DNA of 64,000 nucleotides from Coenobita brevimanus (lineage: Eukaryota; Arthropoda; Malacostraca; Decapoda; Coenobitidae): assembly GCA_032717465.1 (NCBI GenBank), contig JAVRFU010000154.1, positions 124,001 to 188,000 of the forward strand, given 5' to 3'. Made by a program: the position numbers and the translations under genes. Under the pieces are notes generated by a model. The model was not told where the DNA came from. It searched no databases and saw only the letters and a list, made by a program, of their open reading frames with translations. How positions within the stretch are numbered: the stretch's first letter is position 1; each line of letters begins with the position of its first letter. Shown here piece by piece: positions 53,198 through 63,500 of this stretch.

Positions 53198-54755
53198 TAC
53201 CTTCTAAAACTCTCTCCATTACATTCATTATCTGATCTAAAAGCTATATACGTCTATAATTTCCTCTTTCCAGGGCATCACCCTTCCCTTTATACACATT
53301 TACAATTACACTCTTCAGCCAATCATCTGGGACAACACACTCATAAATAATCCTATTTATCAGGTCAGTGACTAACCTCACCCCTATATCCCCTGAGGCC
53401 TTCAACATTTCGGCAGTCAACCCAGACACACCTGCTGCCTTCCTCACCTTCATCCTGCCTATTGCCTCACTCACAGTAGCAGTATCAATCAAAGGGCAAG
53501 GGCCAGACACTGGATCTGCTGGCTCCAAACTTTCTCTGTCCCAGTCAAACTCCTCATTCAACAACCGGTTATAATGCTCTCTCCATGCATCTTTAATATC
53601 CTCACTGTTCAGCAGTACCCTTACTTCATCATTCTTCACACACTGCTCACCTATAATATCCCGATTATCCCTCTTCACCTGACCTGCCACCCTAAATATC
53701 ATATTTTTCCTTTCCCCATGATTTAGGTTATCAATTAAAAGTCTCTGTGACTCAGACTTTGCCCTGTACCTGGTATACCTCTCTTCTAGCCCTATGCTTG
53801 GCAGCCAAAAATTCCTCTTTGCTACCAACCTTCTTCCATTCCCGGAAAAGCCTTCTTTTCTCCTTAACTGAAGCTTCTACACCCTCGTCCCACCACCAAG
53901 TTACTTTATGTCTTGGTGGTCCTCTTGCCCAACCGCATGTTACATCAGTAACTCTCAAGAGATTGTTCTTGAGGGCTCTGTACTGTTCATTAATGCCTCT
54001 GTCTACAGCTCCCTGTTCAGCCACCACTCTCCTCAACTTGCTATAGAAGGCATCCCTTACTACTTGGTTTTTCAGCTTCCATATTTTCCTCCTAGGTACA
54101 TAAGTCCCCTTTTTCATCAATCGTTCCTTAAGCACCATATCACAAATCAGTAGTTTGTGCTGCTGCACACACTCCTCACTTCCTATAACTTTAACATCCC
54201 TCACTAACCTCCTATCGGCCCTCCTAACCAGAAAATAATCTATCTGACTGCTATTTCCCCCAGGCTCATACGTAATTAACCTACTGTCTCTTTTCCTAAA
54301 ATACGTGTTGCACACAATCATGTCCGATGCCTCCCCAAACTCGAGCATCCTTTCCCCTTCTGCATTTCTTATACCATATGCACATCCCCCATGCACTCCT
54401 TCATAACCTTGTGCTGCTTCACCTACATGACCATTTAAGTCCCCTCCCAGAACCACTATCTCATCATCCTGCATACCACCCACTACATGTATTAAATCAT
54501 CCCAAAATCTATCTTTCTCTGCTTCATCCAATCCTGGCTGTGGAGCATATGCCGATATAATGACAGCTATCCTTCTACCGAACAGAATTTTCACCACCAA
54601 TATCCTATCACTTACTCTCATGACATTCATAACATATTCCACCCATTTCTCCGCAACCATCACACCAACACCTCCATATCCGTCTGTCCCCCCTTGCCAA
54701 AACAACTTATAGCAACAGTCTTTCCCAACAATCTTTCTGGCTAATAATACAAAAA
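53198..54755 (-). pseudogene. LINE-B copy 1, endonuclease half (5' side)
   Basis: The same element as 47088-48497. The 341-codon frame 53752-54777 holds the APE-type endonuclease: GYGGVGVMVAEKWVEYVMNV, SAYAPQPGLDEAEKDRFWDD, GGDLNGHVGEAAQGYEGVHG, CNTYFRKRDSRLITYEPGG, SQIDYFLVRRADRRLV. The catalytic regions look intact. Then 53244-53828 has the RT linker and fingers: KAAGVSGLTAEMLKASGDIG and VIVNVYKGKGDALERGNYR. It is 5'-truncated at about 54755, next to the right copy of the 90-bp direct repeat. Confidence 0.9.
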
Positions 54756-54761
54756 AAAACT

Positions 54762-54848
54762 GGACCACCAAATTCATGTCCAGATGGGCCTAGAGCCAAA
54801 ACATAACAATGCAGACACATTCAGACACTTACTAGAGAATGAAGGCAG
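54762..54848 (+). repeat. 90-bp direct repeat, right copy
   Basis: Partner of 45329-45418. It covers intron sequence and the end of exon X1, including its splice donor. Confidence 0.92.
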
Positions 54849-54930
54849 AAGGTGGAGTTTTGTTCCACTTTTTTTCTCACTTCCTCTTCTCCTGTATGAC
54901 AAAGTCCATGAATGACGGTCAACACAGCTC
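54833..54930 (-). CDS. Candidate exon of an unidentified gene (X1)
   Basis: A 98-bp minus-strand block between a strong acceptor (TTTTTTCAG|GAGCTG at 54930) and a strong donor (CTCTA|GTAAGT at 54833). Two frames are open: AVLTVIHGLCHTGEEEVRKK then VEQNSTFCLHSL, and SCVDRHSWTLSYRRRGSEKK. Neither is recognised. The donor end is duplicated at 45403-45418. Confidence 0.45.
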
Positions 54931-55206
54931 CTGAAAAAATCATTTCAGTTTTAGAACCTTGATGAAGCTGAATAAAAATATCTGATGGCAGCAAGAACAA
55001 CATCATCTAGAGATAGTGAGTTGAAGTCCACATGACTTAACCATAGGAAAAGCTTCCTTAATTGCTTTTCTTTTTTTTTTTCTGGAAGACAGCAGGAGGT
55101 GAAAGAAGAGGGACTGGGTGGAGTTAAACTGGGCAGGAGATGAGGTGAGAGGAGGTGTAATGGGAGTGGAGGGAAAAGGTGCAGTCAGACTGGGGAGGGA
55201 GATGTC
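54931..55206. other. Non-genic stretch
   Basis: A purine-rich block (GGAGGTGAAAGAAGAGGGAC type) lies at about 55090-55200, next to the pre-insertion part of a minisatellite. No exon seen. Confidence 0.4.
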
Positions 55207-55218
55207 ACAATATAAAGA

Positions 55219-55778
55219 TCAATCAATCAATCATTTCCTGTGGCACCCTCAGGGATGCATAGGGCCTCGATGAACTCACACCACCACATTCTATCTTGTG
55301 CTAACCCCTCAAGATCTCCCCAACACTCATCTCCAGCTTCCCGTCTCATTGTCCTCACCCACGTCTCTTTTGGCCTTCCTCTACCTCTCCTACCAAGTGC
55401 CACCCACCCTGGTGTACCTCGTACTATTCCCTGTCTCCTATACACATGTCCTAACCACTTCCATCATGAGAACCTAACATATTCATCGACCGGCTGCACT
55501 CCCGTTATTTCTCTAATTCTACTATTTGGTATCCTTTCCCACCACTTAACTCCTAATATTCTTCTAAGTGCTTTGTTTTCAAACACCAAGAATTTATTTT
55601 CCATAGTCACTGTGCTGTACCAAGACTCGTGTCCATAAATTAAGATACTCCTAACCATTACCTTATAAAGTTTGATTTTTGTATGCACAGAAAAATTGTT
55701 ATTACTCCAAATATTTTTAAGCATTCCCATTGCCTGATTAGCCTTCTTTAACCTTTCCTCGAATTCAAAGTTCAAAGA
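55219..55778 (-). mobile_element. LINE-D, 5'-truncated copy with target duplication
   Basis: The 3' tail is seen as (TCAA)n at 55219-55233. The C-terminal frames 55227-55445 and 55464-55808 include MYRRQGIVRGTPGWVALGRR, GRGRPKETWVRTMRREAGDE, and KALRRILGVKWWERIPNSRI. It is truncated after EFEERLKKANQAMGML. The 12-mer ACAATATAAAGA flanks it at 55207-55218 and 55779-55790, a target-site duplication. It is nearly identical to the 3' part of the copy at 58262. Confidence 0.92.
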
Positions 55779-55879
55779 ACAATATAAAGAGATTTCACAA
55801 AAGAACAATATAAAGAGATTTCACAAAAGAACAATATAAAGAGATTTCACAAAAGAACAATATAAAGAGATTTCACAAA
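55776..55879 (+). repeat. 26-bp minisatellite, four perfect units
   Basis: Units starting AGAACAATATAAAGAGATTT and ending CACAAA begin at 55776, 55802, 55828 and 55854. LINE-D inserted into the left edge of this array; a related unit (GTCACAATATAAAGA) lies before it at 55204. Confidence 0.93.
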
Positions 55880-56042
55880 ATAAAAAGATGCCACAATGAA
55901 GTGAGATGTTACAAAAATGAGAAGGGTCACACAAAGGTTTACGAGACTCCCTATCATCTTCTTACCATTATATTTCTCTGTCATGCTTACATTGTCCATA
56001 CCAGTAAGGTTTAATTAATCTATCTATCTATTGCCAGACGCC

Positions 56043-57182
56043 TCAATCCCATTTGGGGTGGCCACAAACAAATCGCCTCCAAGTCGCCCTGTCCCCCGCC
56101 ATTTCACTGCCCTGCTCCCAATTCACACACCCCTCTCTCATATACCTCTCCACCCCATCCCTCCATCTCATCCTCGGCCTCCCCCTCCCTCTTTCCCCCT
56201 CCACCTCACTCACATACACTCTCTTCGTCAGTCTTTCACCCTCCATCCTCTCCACATGGCCAAACCACCTCAGTGTGTTCCTCGTAACGCTCCCTATCAC
56301 ATCCACATCAACACCACAACGTTCCTTTATATCCTCATTCGTCAGCCTATCTCTCCATGTGACTCCACAGGCTCCTCTTAAATAACTCATTTCCACTGCT
56401 CTCACTCTTGACTTGTGTCCTTCCAACAACGTCAAAGCTTCACTTCCGTACGTTAGAGTTGGTATCACAATAATCTCATGTAATAACTTTTTCACTTCCA
56501 TGCTCACTTCCCTGTTTCTTATCACTGCTTTCAAAGAACCAGCAACCTTTCTTCCCTGCTGTACCCTTTCAAGCACTTCACCCTCCAAACCTCCATCCTT
56601 ACTCATCACACTACCCAAGTACTTAAACATACTCACATTTTCCAGTTCCTCACCATCCAACCTCGCTGTACATTCACTGACTTCACCTCTCTCAAAGACC
56701 ATCACTTTACTCTTCCCTACATTCGCCTTCAGATTCCGTTTCTTACACACTCTCCCAAACTCATCCACCAAGCCTTGCAGCTCCCCTTCGTCTTCACTCA
56801 ACAACGCAGCATCGTCTGCAAGCAACAGTACAGGGAGTTTCCAAACACTATCCTCTCTCACCAGGGCCACTCCAACATCCACTACCCTACCTTGTACCTC
56901 TTTTATTACCCCATCCATGTACAGATTGAACAACCATGGAGACATGACACATCCCTGTTTCAACCCAACTTTCAAGGAGAAAAATTCACTTAGTTCACCA
57001 TCCACATGCACTGCAGCCTTTGCACCATCGTACATACTCTTCACCGCATTCAACAACTTCCCATCTACTCCATATATTCTTAACACTTTCCACAATCCTT
57101 GCCTATCCACCCTGTCATATGCTTTCTCCAAATCCATGAAAACCGCATACAACTTCTTTCCTTTCTCTAGAAACTTTTCCAC
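56043..57182 (-). CDS. LINE-A reverse transcriptase, C-terminal 379 codons
   Basis: The same extent as the protein at 42124-43263 and closely similar. Motif A is FMDLEKAYDRVDRQGLWKVL, motif B GCVMSPWLFNLYMDGVIKEV, and the active site reads LLLADDAALLSEDEG, where Phe before ADD is Leu and the following Thr is Ala. The two catalytic Asp are kept. The C-terminal module is RNTLRWFGHVERMEGERLTK, then a GRGRPRMRWRDGVERYMREG stretch. Confidence 0.9.
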   Translation of the reverse strand: MEKFLEKGKKLYAVFMDLEKAYDRVDRQGLWKVLRIYGVDGKLLNAVKSMYDGAKAAVHVDGELSEFFSLKVGLKQGCVMSPWLFNLYMDGVIKEVQGRVVDVGVALVREDSVWKLPVLLLADDAALLSEDEGELQGLVDEFGRVCKKRNLKANVGKSKVMVFERGEVSECTARLDGEELENVSMFKYLGSVMSKDGGLEGEVLERVQQGRKVAGSLKAVIRNREVSMEVKKLLHEIIVIPTLTYGSEALTLLEGHKSRVRAVEMSYLRGACGVTWRDRLTNEDIKERCGVDVDVIGSVTRNTLRWFGHVERMEGERLTKRVYVSEVEGERGRGRPRMRWRDGVERYMREGCVNWEQGSEMAGDRATWRRFVCGHPKWD

Positions 57183-57208
57183 TAAAGATCTAAGAATGAA
57201 TATCTGAT

Positions 57209-57868
57209 CTACACAACCTCTTCCCCTCCTAAAGCCTCCCTGTTCTTCTCCAACAATTTCTCTGTTCTTTCTCTAACTCTGTCAATAAGTATCCTACCAT
57301 ACACTTTTCCTATTATACTAAGAAGACAAATGCCCCTATGATTACCACACACTTCTTTTTCCCCTTTACCTTTGTACAAGGGAATAATTATACCTGACTT
57401 CCAATCCTCCGGGACTCTACCTTCCTCCCAGGCTAATCTGCACATCTTCCACATCCATTCTACTACTATCTCTCCCCCATGCTTCAGCATTTCACCACAC
57501 ACTTCATCAATTCCTGGGGCTTTCCCAGATTTAACTTTCTTCATTGCTTCCACAACTTCTATCCTACTGATTTCTTGCTGTCTTCTCACCTCCCTCCTTC
57601 TCCCAGTCATTCCCCAGCCACTTATACTCGCATTACTTCCATCCTCTACGTTCAACAATTCCTTAAAGTGTTCTCTCCATCTGCTCACTTTTTCTCCCTT
57701 CTCCACTAGTAATCTACCATTTTTATCTTTCACTCCCCTGCTAACTTCACTTCCACCCTGTCTTATTCTTTTCACCTCTTTCCAGAACATTTTCTTACAG
57801 TCCCTCCACTTTACACTCAAATTCCTTCCAAATTCCTCATCCACTCTCTTCTTACTCTCTCTTATCAT
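57209..57868 (-). pseudogene. LINE-A reverse transcriptase, N-terminal part
   Basis: 219 codons: a basic linker (SVKWRDCKKMFWKEVKRIRQ), EHFKELLNVEDGSNASISGW, and RT fingers VKSGKAPGIDEVCGEMLKHG, EWMWKMCRLAWEEGRVPEDW, IIIPLYKGKGEKEVCGNHRG, ICLLSIIGKVYGRILIDRVR. A frameshift near 57250 ends it before the GGFRRG motif and separates it from the downstream frame. Confidence 0.88.
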
Positions 57869-58129
57869 TTGATAAATAATTTTTCATACAACTAATTAAG
57901 TGTGCACTAAGAATACAGATATCCAAATACAGCACTGTAAATCATGATGTGCACGCTTCAGCGTATCAGCATACTGAAACAATATACAAGAAAATTCACT
58001 CTGCCATTCTTCATACTGAACTGTACTTCTAAACATATGGTGCTTGGTTTGGAATTAATATTTGGACATTCTACTATTCATATTACTTATGAAGGTTTTG
58101 GTGAAGTTGATCGTTTTTCATTTTTGAAG

Positions 58130-58250
58130 GCTCCAACATGCTTGCATATGTTGGTCTTGGTCACCTAATGGCAGCTCTCCATGCTGCTCGATCTCTGGCA
58201 GCTTCCCTATTCAGTCCCTTAACCCTGAGGTCACACTCAATGTTAGCCAC
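58130..58250 (-). repeat. LINE-B 3'-UTR fragment
   Basis: AGGCTCCAACATGCTTGCAT, then GGTCTTGGTCACCTAATGGC and TTCAGTCCCTTAACCCTGAG match the LINE-B 3' end at 47105-47220. It lies directly before the LINE-D tail. Confidence 0.75.
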
Positions 58251-58277
58251 TATTAGAGGGATAAATCAATCAATCAA

Positions 58278-59708
58278 TCAATCATTTCCTGTGGCACCCT
58301 CGGGGATGCATAGGGCCTCGATGAACTCACACCACCACATCCTATCTTGTGCTAACTCCTCAAGATCTCCCCAACACTCATCTCCAGCTTCCCGTCTCAC
58401 TGTCCTCACCCACGTCTCTTTTGGCCTTCCTCTACCTCTCCCACCAAGTGCCACCCACCCTGGTGTACCTCGTACTATTCCCTGTCTCCTATACACATGT
58501 CCTAACCACTTCCATCGTGAGAACCTAACATATTCATCGACTGGCTGCACTCCCGTTATTTCTCTAATTCTACTATTTGGTATCCTTTCCCACCATTTAA
58601 CTCTAAATATTCTTCTAAGTGCTTTGTTTTCAAACACCAAGAATTTATTTTCCATAATCACTGTGCTGTACCAAGACTCGTGTCCATAAATTAAGATACT
58701 CCTAACCATTACCTTATAAAGTTTGATTTTTGTATGCACAGAAAAATTGTTATTATTCCAAATATTTTTAAGCATTCCCATTGCCTGATTAGCCTTCTTT
58801 AACCTTTCCTCGAATTCAAAGTTCAAAGAACCATCCTTGGCTAAATAAGTACCTAAATATTTAAACCTATCAACTTGCTTTACAACCATACCTCCAATTA
58901 CACATTCCTGCGCATTTTCCATATTCATATTGATTATTTCAGTTTTTCCACAATTAATAACCAAACCCACCTTGCGACCTTCACTCACCAAACAGTCCAA
59001 CACTCTCTGCATCTCTTCTGGCCCATCACAAATCAAAACTATATCATCTGCATAATCTAAATCCAAAAGTTTCCTGTTCTCTCCCCAAAGTATACCTGCA
59101 CCGGTTTCTGTTCCAATGCATTTCATAATGTAATCAATGACCAATATAAATAGTAAAAGCGATAGACCACCACCTAGAATTACTCCGGACTTGACTTCAA
59201 ACGAATCACTCAGACAACCATCAACCATCACTTTACAAAATGTGTCCTCATGCATGTTCATAATGACCCTCACAAACTCCTCTGGTATTCCATAATGTCT
59301 CATGATCTTCCCCATAGTCTCTCTCGAAACACTATCAAAAGCCTTTTCAAAATCAACAAAACAAAGACTTAACGGTACTCTCATTTCATTAACTTGCCGC
59401 ATCAAATGCCTAACTATAAAGATCTGATCATTACAACCACGTCCCTTTCTAAAACCAGCCTGTTCATCCCTCAGAATACCCTCAACCACCGGCTCCAACC
59501 TATTTAACAACACTCTACTGAAAACTTTCAAAGCTATAGGTGACAAAGAGATTCCCCTCCAATTACCACATTCACTCAGGTCTCCCTTCTTCGGAACTTT
59601 AACAATTACACCATTCTTCCAAACTGATGGTAGTAACCCCGTCACCCATATCTTATTGAACAGCTTGGTCAAGATCATTATTAATCTATCCCCCTCCACT
59701 TTAAACAT
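58278..59708 (-). CDS. LINE-D reverse transcriptase (476 codons)
   Basis: RT fingers VIVKVPKKGDLSECGNWRGI and SLSPIALKVFSRVLLNRLEP; DEQAGFRKGRGCNDQIFIVR; motif A LCFVDFEKAFDSVSRETMGK; motif B KSGVILGGGLSLLLFILVID, where the usual RQGC is ILGG, a likely damaging change; active site LDYADDIVLICDGPEEMQRV, YADD intact; thumb FKYLGTYLAKDGSLNFEFEE; C-terminal module RWKWLGHVYRRQGIVRGTPG. It would normally continue upstream through 59718-60578, but an in-frame stop near 59709 separates them (ends FKVEGD after EMFKV-like sequence). Confidence 0.9.
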   Translation of the reverse strand: MFKVEGDRLIMILTKLFNKIWVTGLLPSVWKNGVIVKVPKKGDLSECGNWRGISLSPIALKVFSRVLLNRLEPVVEGILRDEQAGFRKGRGCNDQIFIVRHLMRQVNEMRVPLSLCFVDFEKAFDSVSRETMGKIMRHYGIPEEFVRVIMNMHEDTFCKVMVDGCLSDSFEVKSGVILGGGLSLLLFILVIDYIMKCIGTETGAGILWGENRKLLDLDYADDIVLICDGPEEMQRVLDCLVSEGRKVGLVINCGKTEIINMNMENAQECVIGGMVVKQVDRFKYLGTYLAKDGSLNFEFEERLKKANQAMGMLKNIWNNNNFSVHTKIKLYKVMVRSILIYGHESWYSTVIMENKFLVFENKALRRIFRVKWWERIPNSRIREITGVQPVDEYVRFSRWKWLGHVYRRQGIVRGTPGWVALGGRGRGRPKETWVRTVRREAGDECWGDLEELAQDRMWWCEFIEALCIPEGATGND

Positions 59709-59717
59709 TTCCGGAAA

Positions 59718-60578
59718 TTAACCATCCTCCCCTGGTGCCTTATTATTCTTTAACTGTTTTACTGCTTTCTCCACTTCTGCAAGCCTCAACTCTCCTGTTT
59801 CTATATTTAAATCTTCCTGAGCAGACGGTATATCCTCTTCTAGTGGTATTGGTCTATTAAGAACTGTCTCAAAATGCTCTTTCCATCTATTTTTAATATC
59901 TCCATCTTTGGTCAATAAATTTCCTTCCCTGTCTCTAACTGGTATTTCCTTGCGTTTACCTGCATTACCACTCAGTTCTCTAATCGATTCATATGCTATT
60001 CTTTGACTCTGTCCATCATTCTTGTTTATTAAGATTTCAGTCTCTGCAACCTTTTCATCCACACATCTTCTTTTATCTCTCCTAGCTAACCTTCTTACTT
60101 CTGAATTCAAACTCCAGTACGCAGCTCTTGCTAATTCAATCTCTCGTTCATCAATGCATTGCATCTAACTCCTCAATTTAGCCTCACCTCTCTTTTTTAT
60201 CATATCCCACGTTTCCTCTGATATCCATTTCTTTCTCCTGAATCTATGTCTCCTTCCAATCGTACATTCAGCAGTCTCATGCAAAACTTTGTTCACATCC
60301 TCCCACATCTCATCTACACTTCTCTCCCCCTCTTCCAACGTTTCCAACACCTCCTTTTCTTCTCCTTCCCTTCTAAGCTTAACAATATCGTATCTACGAA
60401 CACCAGATTTTTCCTTCTTCTGATTTTTAAGTTTAAACCTTATTTTTGCAATGCTGAGTTGATGGTCACTACCAATATCCGCTCCCCGTTTAACATGAAC
60501 ATCTAGCAGAGAACTTCTATGCCTCCTACTGATAGCGATGTGATCAATCTGATTTTTATATTTTCCACACAGCGACAC
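59718..60578 (-). pseudogene. LINE-D endonuclease end and linker
   Basis: 60165-60578: KNQIDHIAISRRHRSSLLDV, KRGADIGSDHQLSIAKIRFK (end of an APE-type endonuclease with the SDH motif), then a charged linker. 59718-60164: AAYWSLNSEVRRLARRDKRR, SIRELSGNAGKRKEIPVRDR, WKEHFETVLNRPIPLEEDIP, ending VKQLKNNKAPGEDG, the start of the RT. Single stops at about 60165 and 59709 divide what was one frame. Confidence 0.87.
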
Positions 60579-60590
60579 CCAAGTTGTCTT

Positions 60591-63500
60591 GTGGGATAAA
60601 TATGAATATGAAAGTAAATACTGTACCAGTACTCTGATTCAAATGAGAAACAGTTGAAAGAATTATTTAGAAAAAATAATGGAAATTATTCTGTTGTTAC
60701 TGCAATTTCCTGCAATCCAGAAATCCTTCCATTAATACTGAGAGGTGTTACTATATATTCTACTTTCATTACTACATTCTGATTATTCAAGGATATACAG
60801 TAATGCTGATTACATTGATACAGAATAACTCATACTTATATCTTATACTGTCACCTGAGAAATTCCTACAGTTCTGTCACTGACAGTTCTCAAACCCATA
60901 TGTGAGACGTCCACTGCATTAGGAAAAAAAATGAAGTTGTTTACTGTCCTGTGTTGGTGATGATGGCAGCTCTTACATTTATGCTGTGCTTAATGATAAG
61001 AGAGAGTAAGAAGACACATGCAAGCACGTTGGAGCCTTTAAAAACGAAACGAAAACGAAACGATATATATATATATATACCCCAAAGTTAGTTAACTCTA
61101 TTAGTTTCCAAGCAACAAAAATCTGGCATTAACCAGAATCAAATAACTACTGTAGATGTGGAAGGACTTGGGTTATTCGGTATGGTATCCTTAGTGATAT
61201 ACAGTAATGTCAGGATACTCTTGTGCCAGAGAAAACTTAAGCAATGAATCACCTTCCCTCCCTCTTGACAGGTTACAGTGCCTATAACCCTAATGCACTG
61301 CAGTTTGTATATTTCAATATTCCTTGTACTAGATCAGGTTTGGTTCACATTTAATTCAATAGTCAATATCTTATCAAAATCTACTGACATACAAAAAATT
61401 CATACAATTGGCAACATTTTGATTTACTCACCCACTGGACATAGCCGTTTTATTAACTTCCTAACATCTTTTCTGTATACAATTCATGAACTTATGTACA
61501 GATTCTCAAGCAGTACATTACAGTACTGTATACGGTTGGCAAATGCACCTCAGAGCTGCAGTGTTTAAAGGTAAAATTGCTAATTTTTTGCCAACCTTTA
61601 TGGTAAGAACATTATTTTTTTGGTGTAGAGTCTCAAGACTGCTGGGAAATATTTATATTTTTGAGTGATGTAGATGGATTAGTCTGTGCTGACTTGCACT
61701 GTTATACAGCAGAGATTGTACCAGTAAAGAAAATTATAGTACTGTAGAAGGGACATTCTTAGTTTCTAGATAATGTCAAGAGACTGTATTGTGTATGGAA
61801 GTGTGTATGAGTACTCACAAAAAAAAGCAAAGCCACATTCCAGTGGTAAACACTAGAGCAATTTATGTTCCAAATGTAAATCATATTCTGTTCAATATTT
61901 TCCTTTCATATATTGTTCTAAACATTGTAACACAGACTTGTTTGGCTGTGAGTGTGTGTAGCCTATGCAGTGGCCATCCCCTGACAGTATACCACTATTA
62001 ATTTTTAGTCTCCCTGAGCACAGGAATTAACACTCCTCAGATACCTTACACAGATTAACAGTAATGAAGGAAGAGGTGTTTGGTTCCAAGTGATAAGTTT
62101 GCCATGCTGAAGGAGACGAGACATTTAAAGACTGTAAGTGGTAGGGAGAACCCGTACTAATGGAAGCTTGTCTGTTAATATCGTTACCACAAGACAAAAT
62201 GTAATGTTTCAACACCACAGCTGTGAAAAACCTTGGTAATATCTCATTTACAAGAATTAGTGTTCAGTGGGTGAGGGGAAGTTTGGCGTACAAAGTAACC
62301 TGTACAGTATACCTGATACTGTAACAAAGCTGTTACAGTTATTAGGCAACTTATATACCATAAACTCTCCATTCACAAGGTCAGTAGTCAGATTCAACAT
62401 TTTGATGTCTACCTGATCAATCAAACTCAGTGTGTGTGTGCGTGCATGCATGCATGTCTCTGTCTTTCACTCTCTGTCTGTCTCACTTTAAATGTCTGAA
62501 GTGAGTCGTCTAGGCCTGGGTCCCTACACTCTGACTGGGGCAATAAAGGATTAGATGATGGATGGATGAGTATACAATCTCTCTTTCAACCAAGATGAAT
62601 GATTTAAGTAGGTACCACTGAGTTACATACCTCAGTTATTACTGAATGTTAGTCCCTGATCTTTCTAATCAAACACAGCAGCCAAAATCAGAGTTTATGG
62701 TCTGTTACCAATGTGCAGTTACACCACTTTGTACTAGGCATATAAGAGGCAAACTTCCCCTTTTAGAGCTGTGAGCAAGAAGATAATTATAAGCCTGTAT
62801 ATAAGACAGATATTTGTGCAGAAACTTCAAGTAGATTTTACCATCAAGTATCAAGAAAATTGTCTGACTTAATGATTGTGATGGAAATGTACAAAATTGT
62901 CCAGTATGTCTGCAGGTTATAGGAAAGCTTTTAGTGTCTGCCGTGCTTTTACAAACATGTGACAGTGCTCTAATCACGACAGAATTTTAATGTACAGTGT
63001 GTGGTTACTTGTAGTAGTTTATATTTCCTCTCTGTTTTAAGTCCCTACAATCACCAAACCAATGTTAACAGTAACCTTCCCAGTAATCTCAATTCCGTGC
63101 TGTATTTCTGTCATTTTGGAGATTTCATAATGCCTCTTTCTCAGCAAAATATTTTGCCTATTACATCTTATTTTCCTCTTGTAAGATGCTGTTATTGTGA
63201 ATGCCTTATGCCACTCTGTCTGGCTGAGCAGACCCACTGACCACAGGTAAGCAACTGGTTCTATGGATCCGTCCTACAGGTACGGTATAGTACATACACT
63301 GTACAGAGAACTGGTACCCCTTATTGGTAAAAAGTGTTTCACCGGGATAGGACCAGGGTTGTTCTCAGGGCAAGGTGCAGGAAGCATGAGGAGGTTTGGC
63401 TCCTGAGTGGACAACTCAGCTGCTCCACCCAGGGTCACAATGCCACCACATGCAGGCTCCTCTTCAGCACCTGCTTTTGTAAATTACTGATGCAAACTAA

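Larger units (their letters stand above)
56022..57868 (-). mobile_element. LINE-A, 5'-truncated, two long frames
   Basis: A 1.85-kb copy with the GATA tail and terminus at 56022-56045. Frames 56043-57182 (379 codons) and 57209-57868 (219 codons) cover most of the RT. They are separated by a small shift near 57183-57260, where GGFRRGRGCVDQIF-like sequence is out of frame. It is 5'-truncated inside the linker (MIRESKKRVDEEFGRNLSVK). Confidence 0.92.
58262..60590 (-). mobile_element. LINE-D, 5'-truncated, three long frames
   Basis: Minus strand, with a (TCAA)n tail at 58262-58285. Only single breaks separate the frames 58278-59708, 59718-60164 and 60165-60578, so the copy is comparatively young. 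It is truncated within the endonuclease near 60590. Confidence 0.9.

Noticed and set aside
54762..54848. Target-site duplication of a 9.3-kb transposon
   Set aside because: Ninety bases is far beyond usual target duplications, and the bracketed block is several different elements in both orientations.
61278..61668. 96-codon and 60-codon plus-strand frames
   Set aside because: AT-rich random-looking sequence with no splice sites, repeats or conserved motifs.
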